From positions 1 to 10,721 of the forward strand of contig CAKQQG010000050.1 of NCBI GenBank assembly GCA_934270705.1: a stretch of DNA of 10,721 nucleotides. The letters run 5' to 3'. Position 1 is the stretch's first letter; each line of letters opens with the position of its first letter. Shown piece by piece: positions 1-5,990 of this stretch. The notes under the pieces were generated by a model that worked only from the letters and a program-made list of their open reading frames with translations, made no database searches and was not told the origin of the DNA. Source of the stretch: an uncultured Oxalobacter sp. (GTDB lineage: Bacteria; Pseudomonadota; Gammaproteobacteria; Burkholderiales; Burkholderiaceae_D). The translations under genes and the position numbers were made by a program.

Positions 1-256
1 CATTTCCCCTTTTTTCCGGTTATTTTCGTGTCGTCTCGTTTTGCGCAGAGGCGGATGGGATTTTGTCCGCAGGAAAAGATATATTCTCGTCTCGGGCTTT
101 CAGAGGCGATGATACGGGGTGGCATGATGTGTCTTTCTGGTGTGCGCATGGTGGATGATCGATGACATATCGCGATCGGCGGAAAACCTGGTGTTTTTCT
201 GATAAATGGTTTTATATTCTTTTCGATAAATTTTTTCACTCAAAGTAAAAAAATAG
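1..256. other. AT-rich stretch without a supported gene
   Basis: I see no gene here. The only long frame is on the minus strand (100-294); it has no Shine-Dalgarno sequence, no recognisable domain, and overlaps the strong plus-strand promoter at 257-285. The first three bases read ATG on the minus strand, preceded by a purine-rich run, so a leftward gene could begin exactly at the window edge, but nothing of its body is visible. The stretch from 200 to 256 is A/T-rich, as expected upstream of an active promoter. Confidence 0.5.
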
Positions 257-285
257 TTGACAGCAGTAATGTATTCTGGTTTAAT
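257..285 (+). promoter_or_regulatory. Near-consensus sigma-70 promoter
   Basis: The -35 box TTGACA (257-262) is a perfect consensus match. A 17-nt spacer separates it from TTTAAT (280-285), five of six matches to TATAAT. A/T-rich DNA lies directly upstream. Transcription should start near 292. This is the best housekeeping promoter in the window, and it points at the small ORF at 401-490. Confidence 0.85.
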
Positions 286-400
286 TGAAGCCATGGATAA
301 GGGTCACTTGGTTTGGCCGCTAGCAAGCAAGTTCCTTTCCTGAGCTGATGAAGCTGATACGTGCAGTACCAACTTTACCAACTTTGCGAGGAGAGAAATT

Positions 401-490
401 ATGGAAACCTTTGGAATCGTATTCTGCGGTGCTTTGATGATCTTGGGCGCAATCGGCGCAGTTGTTCAGAGAGCACGCGGTAACTGGTAA
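401..490 (+). CDS. 29-residue hydrophobic peptide, probable membrane microprotein
   Basis: This small ORF encodes 29 residues and is not assigned to a family. An excellent Shine-Dalgarno GAGGAG (388-393) lies 7 nt before the ATG. An in-frame TGA at 341-343, with no ATG, GTG or TTG codon in between, fixes the start. Residues 4-22 are hydrophobic and rich in Gly and Ala (G5, G10, G16, G19, A20), fitting one helix. A basic tail Q-R-A-R-G-N-W follows, which predicts an N-out, C-in orientation. A single Cys sits at position 9. It is the sole ORF of a transcript that begins near 292 and ends at the terminator 515-548. It could be an accessory subunit of a membrane complex (as CydX and KdpF are) or a type I toxin (TisB is also 29 residues). 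I see no sequence match to either, so the function is unknown. Confidence 0.7.
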   Translation: METFGIVFCGALMILGAIGAVVQRARGNW

Positions 491-514
491 GACGCATTGC
501 CAAACCTGAATATC

Positions 515-548
515 AATGCCAGATCGAAATGATCTGGCATTTTTTTTT
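515..548 (+). terminator. Strong intrinsic terminator after the 29-residue ORF
   Basis: An 11-bp perfect stem (515-525 with 531-541) closes a 5-nt loop and is followed by an uninterrupted run of eight T (541-548). It ends the transcript of about 257 nt started by the promoter at 257-285. On the minus strand the same stem is not followed by a T run, so it should be weak for transcripts arriving from the convergent XRE gene. Confidence 0.92.
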
Positions 549-609
549 GCGTCTTGAAACGGGTGTGTTTCGATATGATGGGAGAAGTGTAGGAACAGCG
601 GACAGATAC

Positions 610-909
610 TCAGTCCGCTTTTTCATTGGAGGCTTCGCTGAGCAGGAAGAGCGTGTTTTTGGCAAGTTCGGCTTCCAGTTCCTTGCTGATGTTGCCGAAT
701 TCGTCTTGTGACGATCCAAGAAACAGCAGGATGCCCATGGGAACGTTCAGTGCATGGCAAATCCGTTGCAGGGTGGAAATGGTGATGTCACGCTGGTTGT
801 GTTCGATCAGTGAAAGATAGGAAACCGAACATTCCGAGAGTTCGGCGAGTTTGGTTTGGGAAAGACCTCTTCGTATGCGGCAAGTCTTGATGGCATTGCC
901 TATATCCAT
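610..909 (-). CDS. XRE-family (Cro/CI-type) transcriptional regulator
   Basis: A small DNA-binding protein of 99 residues, probably a cytosolic dimeric repressor. Residues 3-62 form a Cro/CI helix-turn-helix domain. The positioning helix is around Q18-T-K-L-A-E-L-S, the turn is near C27-S28, and the recognition helix is V29-S-Y-L-S-L-I-E. The conserved E36 and the R-D-I-T-I-S-T-L-Q-R-I segment (40-50) are typical of the family. The C-terminal 35 residues are acidic and helical with no sensor domain. I chose the ATG at 907-909 because GAGGAG lies 8 nt upstream; longer in-frame starts would add 37 residues with no family similarity. It is divergent from sodB (gap 395 nt) and convergent with the 29-residue ORF. 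An inverted repeat at 980-994 upstream could be its own operator. Targets are unknown. Confidence 0.88.
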   Translation of the reverse strand: MDIGNAIKTCRIRRGLSQTKLAELSECSVSYLSLIEHNQRDITISTLQRICHALNVPMGILLFLGSSQDEFGNISKELEAELAKNTLFLLSEASNEKAD

Positions 910-1255
910 AGTGTGTGCTCCTCGTGACAGCGGTATTGCGGTTACCTGTTGCAGAACGGCTGTTTGCATGATGTTGCGGCGGTATCTTGTACCGGAACGC
1001 CGGATTGAATGCATGTGCACGTTACAGGTCGATTGGTGTCTGAATCCGAAAACGGGTCATTTTAACAGAAGTCATGGCGAACTGTCCGGATATTGTCGAT
1101 ATGGTTTGAGATGATGTGGCATGTTGATTGTCGTAATGCGGACCCTGTCCCGGAGAGTTCGTGACTGCTGATATCGATGTAATCTGAAGTTTGGTTTTAT
1201 ATGCAAAAAAATTATGATTTGTGAAGCGCGTCAAGCAGCAAATCTGCGTTCACTT
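910..1255. other. Divergent intergenic region between the XRE gene and sodB
   Basis: No gene is supported here. Frames at 851-1114 (plus) and 1022-1234 (minus) lack domains and ribosome-binding sites. The region should hold the minus-strand promoter of the XRE gene, which I cannot place with confidence. It also contains the inverted repeat at 980-994. The sodB promoter lies just to the right. No Fur-box-like palindrome is visible. Confidence 0.5.
980..994. promoter_or_regulatory. Inverted repeat upstream of the XRE gene, possible operator
   Basis: CGGTA and TACCG are separated by five bases (TCTTG), about 70 bp upstream of the XRE start codon. Symmetric half-sites of this size in the leader or promoter of a Cro/CI-type gene commonly serve autoregulation. 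That link is an inference; the repeat itself is seen. Confidence 0.3.
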
Positions 1256-1261
1256 TATAAT
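1256..1261 (+). promoter_or_regulatory. -10 element of the sodB promoter
   Basis: A perfect TATAAT lies at 1256-1261, 43 bases before the sodB start codon. This predicts a transcript start near 1268 and a leader of about 37 nt. No good -35 hexamer is present at the right distance (AAGCAG at a 17-nt spacing), so an activator may be needed or the promoter may be of modest strength. Confidence 0.6.
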
Positions 1262-1304
1262 GGAAAAAACCGCTAATTGCCCCTTACAAAAGAAAGGAAG
1301 CCCT

Positions 1305-1883
1305 ATGAAACATGAATTGCCGACCCTGCCTTATCCGATGGATGCGCTCGCCCCCTATATTTCGAAGGAAACGCTGGAATATCATTATGGGCGTCACCAC
1401 AAGACATATGTCGATAATCTGAACAAACAGATTGCCGGTACGGCTTTTGAAAACATGTCGCTGGAAGATATTGTCCGTAATGCATCGGGTGGCATTTTCA
1501 ATAATGCGGCACAGACCTGGAATCATACGTTTTACTGGAATGGCATGAAACCCAACGGTGGTGGAGAACCTACGGGGGCATTGATGAAAGCCATTGAGGC
1601 GAAATGGGGTTCGTTTGCCGACTTCCGCAAGGCATTTTCGGCTGCGTGCGGCGCCAATTTCGGTTCGGGCTGGACATGGCTGGTCAAAAAGCCGGATGGC
1701 TCCGTCGATATCGTCAACACTTCGAATGCTGCCACGCCACTCACCGGCGAAGACAAACCGCTGTTGACTTGCGATGTGTGGGAGCATGCCTACTATATCG
1801 ACTACCGGAACGCACGTGCCAAATATGCCGAAGAATTCTGGAATGTCGTCAACTGGGATTTCGTTATGGCCAATTTCGCCTGA
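1305..1883 (+). CDS. sodB: Iron superoxide dismutase
   Basis: Converts superoxide to hydrogen peroxide and oxygen in the cytosol; no signal peptide is present. The 192 residues match the usual length of bacterial Fe-SODs. All four metal ligands are present: H27 (in L-E-Y-H-Y-G-R-H-H), H74 (in W-N-H-T-F-Y-W), D157 and H161 (in [10 protein letters not shown]). The active-site glutamine Q70 in A-A-Q-T-W-N-H and the [11 protein letters not shown] motif near 113-123 point to the iron rather than manganese type. The ATG at 1305 follows AAAGGAAG with suitable spacing; an upstream in-frame start at 1221 would lie before the -10 box and is not credible. The gene is monocistronic, between its own promoter and terminator. 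It fits an anaerobe or microaerophile that must survive oxygen exposure. Confidence 0.97.
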   Translation: MKHELPTLPYPMDALAPYISKETLEYHYGRHHKTYVDNLNKQIAGTAFENMSLEDIVRNASGGIFNNAAQTWNHTFYWNGMKPNGGGEPTGALMKAIEAKWGSFADFRKAFSAACGANFGSGWTWLVKKPDGSVDIVNTSNAATPLTGEDKPLLTCDVWEHAYYIDYRNARAKYAEEFWNVVNWDFVMANFA

Positions 1884-1920
1884 TGATTCCCATGTCCGCG
1901 TTTTGCGGACGGATGCCTGT

Positions 1921-1950
1921 AAAAAGCCTCGCATGCAGCGAGGCTTTTTT
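1921..1950 (+). terminator. Intrinsic terminator of sodB
   Basis: A 12-bp perfect stem (1921-1932 with 1938-1949), five A on its left side and T on its right, encloses a 5-nt loop and ends in six T. The A run makes it potentially bidirectional. A second, smaller hairpin (GTCCGC and GCGGAC, 1894-1910) precedes it without a T run. Confidence 0.92.
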
Positions 1951-2079
1951 GTATGGCGGTATGTTTTCGACGGTGATGTGGTTTTGCGATGAACCGGATA
2001 TGGTCGCTGCGTTTGCAGTGTCGCCAGGCAGGGTGTGCGGCAAAGGATGACTGTGGGAGTGGCGCTGCAAAACGGGGTG

Positions 2080-2092
2080 TGACAGAATGTCA
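2080..2092. promoter_or_regulatory. Inverted repeat TGACA-GAA-TGTCA upstream of the deacetylase
   Basis: A perfect 5-bp inverted repeat with a 3-base spacer lies 42 bp before the deacetylase start codon, in a 183-bp gap without any gene. It may be a regulator binding site; no convincing promoter boxes accompany it. Confidence 0.25.
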
Positions 2093-2133
2093 TCTTGTCA
2101 TTCCGATCAATCTTTCTGCATGGAGGCGTCATC

Positions 2134-3069
2134 ATGAACAATACCGTCATTCTTTCTTCCGATGCCTGTCTCGGCCACGTTCCGGGACCGGAACATCCGG
2201 AGTGTCCAGACCGTCTGATTGCCGTGCGGGAAGCGCTGATGGCGCCGGAGTTCGAATCGGTTCCCTGGAGACATGCGCCCCTCGGTACGAAAGAACAGCT
2301 TTTGCTGGTCCATACGCCTGAATATGTCCGGCGGATCGAGACCATCCGGCCGAAGGTGGGCTATGTGCCGCTCGATGGCGGGGATACGATCATGTCGCCG
2401 GGGACCTGGGACTGTGTGATGAGCTGCGTCGGCGCGGCCTGCATGGGGGTCGATCTGGTCATGAAAGGCGAGGCGGACAATGTGTTTTGTGCGACCCGCC
2501 CCTGCGGGCATCATGCCGAACCCGACAGGGCGATGGGCTTTTGCGTGTTCAACCATGCGGCCATCGGTGCGGCGTATGCTTATGACAAATACAAGCTGGA
2601 ACGTGTCGCAATCGTCGATTTCGATGTGCACCACGGGAATGGTACGCAGGATGCTTTTTATCACCGTCCGGAAATCTTTTATGCGTCTTGCCACCAGTCG
2701 CCCTTTTATCCGGGCAGCGGCGCCCGCTACGAAACGGGAGTTGACCACAATATCGTCAATGTACCGTTGACGCGTGGTGCGGGATCCGAGAAGTTCCGTA
2801 ACTGCATGACGTTCGAAATTCTGCCGGCATTGAAGAAGTTCAATCCGTCTTTTCTGATCATTTCCGCGGGATTCGATGCGCATCGCAAGGATCCGCTTGG
2901 CGGACTGAGTTTTACCGATGATGATTTTTACTGGGTCACGAAAGAATTGATGAAAGTTGCCGATGAGTGTTGTGACGGGAAGATCGTATCGGTGCTGGAG
3001 GGCGGTTACAGCCTGGAAGGGTTGGCGACAGGAACGGCAGCGCATGTGCGTGCACTGATGGGAAACTGA
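2134..3069 (+). CDS. Histone deacetylase family protein (zinc-dependent deacetylase)
   Basis: A 311-residue cytosolic arginase/deacetylase-fold enzyme of the bacterial class II HDAC group (relatives include acetoin utilisation AcuC and acetylpolyamine amidohydrolases). It likely removes acetyl groups from lysines, polyamines or another small amide; the substrate cannot be told from sequence. The catalytic core is intact: paired histidines H126-H127 in R-P-C-G-H-H, zinc ligands D164 and H166 in D-F-D-V-H-H-G-N-G-T, third ligand D248 in S-A-G-F-D-A-H, and the transition-state tyrosine Y292 in L-E-G-G-Y. The ATG at 2134 is 8 nt after GGAGG; the 13-residue upstream extension has no support. No clear T-run terminator follows, so read-through into rpsU is possible. 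It is not part of an acetoin or polyamine gene cluster here, which leaves its role open. Confidence 0.93.
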   Translation: MNNTVILSSDACLGHVPGPEHPECPDRLIAVREALMAPEFESVPWRHAPLGTKEQLLLVHTPEYVRRIETIRPKVGYVPLDGGDTIMSPGTWDCVMSCVGAACMGVDLVMKGEADNVFCATRPCGHHAEPDRAMGFCVFNHAAIGAAYAYDKYKLERVAIVDFDVHHGNGTQDAFYHRPEIFYASCHQSPFYPGSGARYETGVDHNIVNVPLTRGAGSEKFRNCMTFEILPALKKFNPSFLIISAGFDAHRKDPLGGLSFTDDDFYWVTKELMKVADECCDGKIVSVLEGGYSLEGLATGTAAHVRALMGN

Positions 3070-3137
3070 GGGACGCGAACTGCCGAATGGATGGCGTTGC
3101 ATAATTGTCGGGATGCAAGTCAAAGCCGGAAGATGGC

Positions 3138-3166
3138 TTCCCAGAAAAAGAATTCTCTGATAAAAT
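3138..3166 (+). promoter_or_regulatory. Candidate promoter of the rpsU operon
   Basis: An extended -10, TG followed by one base and TAAAAT (3158-3166), has TTCCCA (3138-3143, four of six to TTGACA) 17 nt upstream of TAAAAT. The start would be near 3173, giving a leader of about 32 nt to rpsU. The prediction is from motif reading only. Confidence 0.5.
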
Positions 3167-3204
3167 TTTCATTTTCCAAAATTGGCTTAACCTGAAAAAC
3201 ATTC

Positions 3205-3417
3205 ATGACCACTATTCGCCTTAAAGAAAACGAACCATTCGAAGTCGCCATGCGGCGGTTCAAACGTGCTATCGAAAAAACCGGTCTCCTGACCGAATTG
3301 CGTGCCCGCGAGTTTTATGAAAAACCGACTGCTGCGCGCAAGAGAAAACTGGCAGCGGCCGTCAAACGTCACTACAAGCGAATCCGTAGTCAGCAGTTGC
3401 CGAAAAAGATGTACTGA
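3205..3417 (+). CDS. rpsU: 30S ribosomal protein S21
   Basis: A component of the small ribosomal subunit that sits near the 3' end of 16S rRNA and helps initiate translation on mRNAs. The 70 residues match the standard length, with the family opening [20 protein letters not shown] and a basic C-terminal tail rich in Lys and Arg (residues 44-69). It is the first gene of the macromolecular synthesis operon, with yqeY 108 nt downstream across a structured gap. The region before the ATG (3180-3204) has no GGAG, GAGG or AGGA; the start is therefore chosen by family alignment, and its translation seems not to rely on a normal Shine-Dalgarno pairing. Confidence 0.98.
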   Translation: MTTIRLKENEPFEVAMRRFKRAIEKTGLLTELRAREFYEKPTAARKRKLAAAVKRHYKRIRSQQLPKKMY

Positions 3418-3422
3418 TCTTT

Positions 3423-3443
3423 TCCGCCGTTTCAGGCGGATTT
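3423..3443 (+). promoter_or_regulatory. Hairpin after rpsU, with a competing fold
   Basis: TCCGCC (3423-3428) pairs with GGCGGA (3435-3440), followed by only three T. The same bases can instead join TTTCCG (3421-3426) with CGGAAA (3444-3449), or TTCAGG (3431-3436) with CCTGAA (3450-3455). Mutually exclusive folds at an operon gap suggest an attenuator or an RNA-processing site that sets rpsU output above that of the downstream genes. Confidence 0.4.
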
Positions 3444-3463
3444 CGGAAACCTGAATTCAGTTG

Positions 3464-3492
3464 CCCGCTCCGGTCAATCCGCGGCGGGTTTT
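3464..3492 (+). terminator. Weak attenuator-type terminator between rpsU and yqeY
   Basis: CCCGC (3464-3468) pairs with GCGGG (3484-3488), with an inner CGG/CCG pairing, and is followed by four T. The short T run predicts partial termination. The E. coli rpsU-dnaG-rpoD operon is known to carry a terminator just after rpsU, and this looks like the equivalent. Confidence 0.5.
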
Positions 3493-3525
3493 GCTGTTCA
3501 TTGTTTTTGCTTATCGGAGTGCGAC

Positions 3526-3969
3526 GTGAGTTTGAAAGAGCAGATTGTCAATGACATGAAAAACGCCATGCGCGCCAAGGATACGAAACGGCTTGGGACC
3601 ATTCGTATGCTGACGGCTGCCATGAAGCAGAAAGAAGTCGATGAACGGATCGAACTGGATGATCGCCAGATTCTCGGGATCATCGAAAAAATGATCAAGC
3701 AGCGCAAGGACTCGATTACGCAGTTCGAGGCGGGCGGTCGTCCTGATCTGGCCGAAGGTGAACGGGCTGAAGTCGAAGTCCTGTCTGCCTATATGCCGGA
3801 AGCGCTGTCGATGGAAGAGGTAGAAAAGGCAGTTGCGGATGCCGTGAAGGATGCGGCCGGTCCACAGGATATGGGCAAGGTCATGGGTGTCCTGAAAACG
3901 CGCCTTGCCGGACGTGCCGATATGTCGGCCGTATCCGCACTGGTCAAAAAAGCGCTGGCCAAAGCCTGA
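3526..3969 (+). CDS. yqeY: GatB/YqeY domain-containing protein
   Basis: A 147-residue, entirely helical cytosolic protein homologous to the C-terminal tail of GatB, the tRNA-binding subunit of Glu-tRNA(Gln)/Asp-tRNA(Asn) amidotransferase. The stand-alone family is thought to bind tRNA or aid tRNA amidation, but its exact role is not settled. Residues 1-90 form an N-terminal helical region with the conserved R-L-G-T-I-R-M-L and A-Y-M-P-E-A-L segments. Residues 94-145 carry the GatB-like tail with G-K-V-M (117-120) and G-R-A-D-M-S-A-V-S-A-L-V-K (129-141). The start is GTG at 3526, preceded by CGGAG at a 6-nt spacing. It lies between rpsU and dnaG in the same orientation, an arrangement common in this operon outside the enterics. 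Confidence 0.95.
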   Translation: MSLKEQIVNDMKNAMRAKDTKRLGTIRMLTAAMKQKEVDERIELDDRQILGIIEKMIKQRKDSITQFEAGGRPDLAEGERAEVEVLSAYMPEALSMEEVEKAVADAVKDAAGPQDMGKVMGVLKTRLAGRADMSAVSALVKKALAKA

Positions 3970-4024
3970 TCCGTTTGGCCGATACACGAAAACGTTTCTC
4001 GAATGAAAGAGGTTTGTTGAATTC

Positions 4025-5821
4025 GTGATACCCCAGTCATTCATTCAGGATTTGCTTAACCGCATTGACATCGTCGAGGTGGTGGGCAATCGTGTGCAAC
4101 TGAAAAAAGCGGGCGCAAACTTTCTGGGTTTGTGCCCGTTTCATACTGAAAAAACACCCAGTTTCACCGTGAGTCCGATCAAGCAGTTCTATCACTGTTT
4201 CGGGTGCGGACGGCATGGCTCGGCCATTACTTTCCTGATGGAACATTCGGGACTTTCGTTTGTCGAAGCTGTCGAGGAGCTGGCGCGAAGCGCCGGTATG
4301 ACGGTGCCGCATGACGATTCGCGTGTGTCGCCGCAACAGCGTGCGCAGCAGCAGGCCAGGACGCTGGCATTGACGGAAGTGATGGCGATGGCGAGCCGAT
4401 ACTACCGGCAGCGGCTCAGACAGTCGCAAAATGCGATCGCCTATCTGAAGAAACGGGGCGTCAGTGGCGAAATCGCCCTGAAGTTCGGCCTGGGATATGC
4501 ACCGTCGTCGCGTGATGGACTCAGGGATGGCTTCGACGATTATCAGGCGGAAGAGCTGGTCGAGGCGGGGCTTGTCATCGTACGGGATGATGCGCAGGAA
4601 GGCGTCAGACGGTATGACCGTTTTCGGGACAGGATCATGTTCCCGATACGCAATACGCGCGGTCAGGTGATTGCGTTCGGTGGGCGGATTCTGGAAAGTG
4701 GCGAACCCAAATACTTGAATTCGCCTGAAACACCCCTATTTCAGAAGGGAAACGAATTATACGGCTTGTTCGAGGCACGTCAGGCGATACGGGACGCGGG
4801 GTATGTGCTGGTCGTGGAAGGCTATATGGATGTCGTTGCACTGGCGCAGACGGGTTTTCCGCAGGTGGTGGCGACGCTGGGGACAGCCTGTACATCGGTG
4901 CAGGTTCACAAACTGATGCGTCATACCGACCGGATCGTCTTTTCGTTCGATGGCGACAACGCGGGCCGCAGTGCGGCAAGACGTGCGCTGGAAGCCAGTC
5001 TGCCGTTGGTATCGGATACGAAAAGCGTGGCTTTTCTGTTTTTGCCGCCTGAACACGATCCGGACAGTTATGTCAGGGAATATGGACATCAGGCCTTCGA
5101 GGAACAGGTGGAACAGGCAATGCCGTTGTCGGAGTTCCTGATACAGGAAATTGTCGCCGGTAATGATATGGATACGATGGAAGGTCGCGCGCGGGCCTTG
5201 CACAAGGCCAGACCCTGGTGTGCCGCAATGTCGCCTTCGGCCTTGCGCGTGCAGATCCTGAAAAGGCTGGAGCAGATTACGCAGATGTCTGAAGGTGATC
5301 TGAAGACGTTTTTGGCGGCCACTGTGGTCAGGCCATCCGGCCAGACCGAAAAGCGGGCGCGACCGCGTTTTCCCCGTCCACCGGTCGTCGGGCTTGAAAG
5401 GCAGGTAATGCGCCTGTTGCTGTTGTATCCGGAATTCGCGGCACTGCTGGGTGAGGAAGATGTCGGGGCGATCGCCGCTTTTTCTCCGGACAAGGGAGGG
5501 TTGCTGCATGCTGTGCTGGGCGCCATCGGAGAATTGGGTGAACGGCTCAATTATGCATCGCTTGTCGAGCGCTTGCGTTCGGATGGGGTGGAGTGCGAGC
5601 AACTGGTCAGGGAAACGCTGGACAGGGAGTATGACGAGGAACCTGCGCGAATGGAATTGCTTGGCGCGGTGCGCCAGATTCGTTTGCGGGTGCTGGCTTC
5701 GGAAATGGAAAAACTGGTGTCATCATCGCTGGAGCCAGCTGAGAAAAAGCGTCGTTATCTGGAATTGCGGGAACGGCAGGATGCCTTGCAAAAGGCGTTG
5801 ATGCAGGGAAATGGGAAGTGA
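4025..5821 (+). CDS. dnaG: DNA primase
   Basis: Synthesises the short RNA primers for lagging-strand replication, working with the DnaB helicase at the fork. The 598 residues match the family length. An N-terminal zinc-binding domain has ligands C37, H40, C58 and C61. The central RNA polymerase domain includes a Toprim fold with E265 in V-V-E-G-Y-M-D and D309 and D311 in F-D-G-D-N-A-G, numbered exactly as in the E. coli enzyme. Residues from about 455 to 598 form the helicase-interacting C-terminal domain, rich in Leu, Glu and Arg. The GTG at 4025 is the only possible start, because an in-frame TGA at 4004 precedes it with no other start codon. The GAGG at 4009-4012 lies an unusually long 12 nt upstream, which together with GTG predicts low translation, as expected for a low-copy primase. 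Confidence 0.98.
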   Translation: MIPQSFIQDLLNRIDIVEVVGNRVQLKKAGANFLGLCPFHTEKTPSFTVSPIKQFYHCFGCGRHGSAITFLMEHSGLSFVEAVEELARSAGMTVPHDDSRVSPQQRAQQQARTLALTEVMAMASRYYRQRLRQSQNAIAYLKKRGVSGEIALKFGLGYAPSSRDGLRDGFDDYQAEELVEAGLVIVRDDAQEGVRRYDRFRDRIMFPIRNTRGQVIAFGGRILESGEPKYLNSPETPLFQKGNELYGLFEARQAIRDAGYVLVVEGYMDVVALAQTGFPQVVATLGTACTSVQVHKLMRHTDRIVFSFDGDNAGRSAARRALEASLPLVSDTKSVAFLFLPPEHDPDSYVREYGHQAFEEQVEQAMPLSEFLIQEIVAGNDMDTMEGRARALHKARPWCAAMSPSALRVQILKRLEQITQMSEGDLKTFLAATVVRPSGQTEKRARPRFPRPPVVGLERQVMRLLLLYPEFAALLGEEDVGAIAAFSPDKGGLLHAVLGAIGELGERLNYASLVERLRSDGVECEQLVRETLDREYDEEPARMELLGAVRQIRLRVLASEMEKLVSSSLEPAEKKRRYLELRERQDALQKALMQGNGK

Positions 5822-5863
5822 AGTGTTTCCAGGAAGAAACAGAGCGTATAAAAACACGAAAAA

Positions 5864-5872
5864 TGTTATAAT
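5864..5872 (+). promoter_or_regulatory. Extended -10 promoter of rpoD
   Basis: TG, one base, then a perfect TATAAT (5864-5872) lies in the 169-bp dnaG-rpoD gap. The hexamer 17 nt upstream of TATAAT (GCGTAT) does not resemble a -35 box, so the promoter appears to depend on the extended -10. Transcription would start near 5879 and give a leader of about 112 nt. This would let rpoD be expressed independently of rpsU, yqeY and dnaG. Confidence 0.7.
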
Positions 5873-5925
5873 ATAAGACTTTACATTCGGGATATGTTGC
5901 CTTTATGCTCATACAGGCAGCATGC

Positions 5926-5948
5926 CCGGTATCGTCTGAGTATACCGG
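5926..5948 (+). promoter_or_regulatory. Hairpin in the rpoD 5' leader
   Basis: CCGGTAT (5926-5932) pairs perfectly with ATACCGG (5942-5948) around a 9-nt loop, 42 nt before the rpoD ATG. No T run follows, so it is not a terminator. It may stabilise the leader or control access to the weak ribosome-binding site (GGA at 5984-5986). Confidence 0.4.
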
Positions 5949-5990
5949 TGGATTCCGGTGTGATGGATTTTCGAGCGGACAACGGACGAC

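Noticed and set aside
100..294. 64-codon minus-strand frame at the left end
   Set aside because: No Shine-Dalgarno sequence, no domain, and it crosses the near-consensus plus-strand promoter.
348..437. Alternative 29-codon frame (M-K-L-I-R-A...) overlapping the microprotein ORF
   Set aside because: Weak ribosome-binding site, spans the tandem repeats, and competes with a frame that has a much better start and an uninterrupted hydrophobic helix.
1284..2345. 353-codon minus-strand frame across sodB and the start of the deacetylase
   Set aside because: Covers a conserved gene, its terminator and a gap, has no recognisable domain, and starts without a ribosome-binding site.
2107..3123. 338-codon minus-strand frame opposite the deacetylase
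   Set aside because: Shadow frame of a well-supported gene; composition is Arg/His-rich and no family motif is seen.
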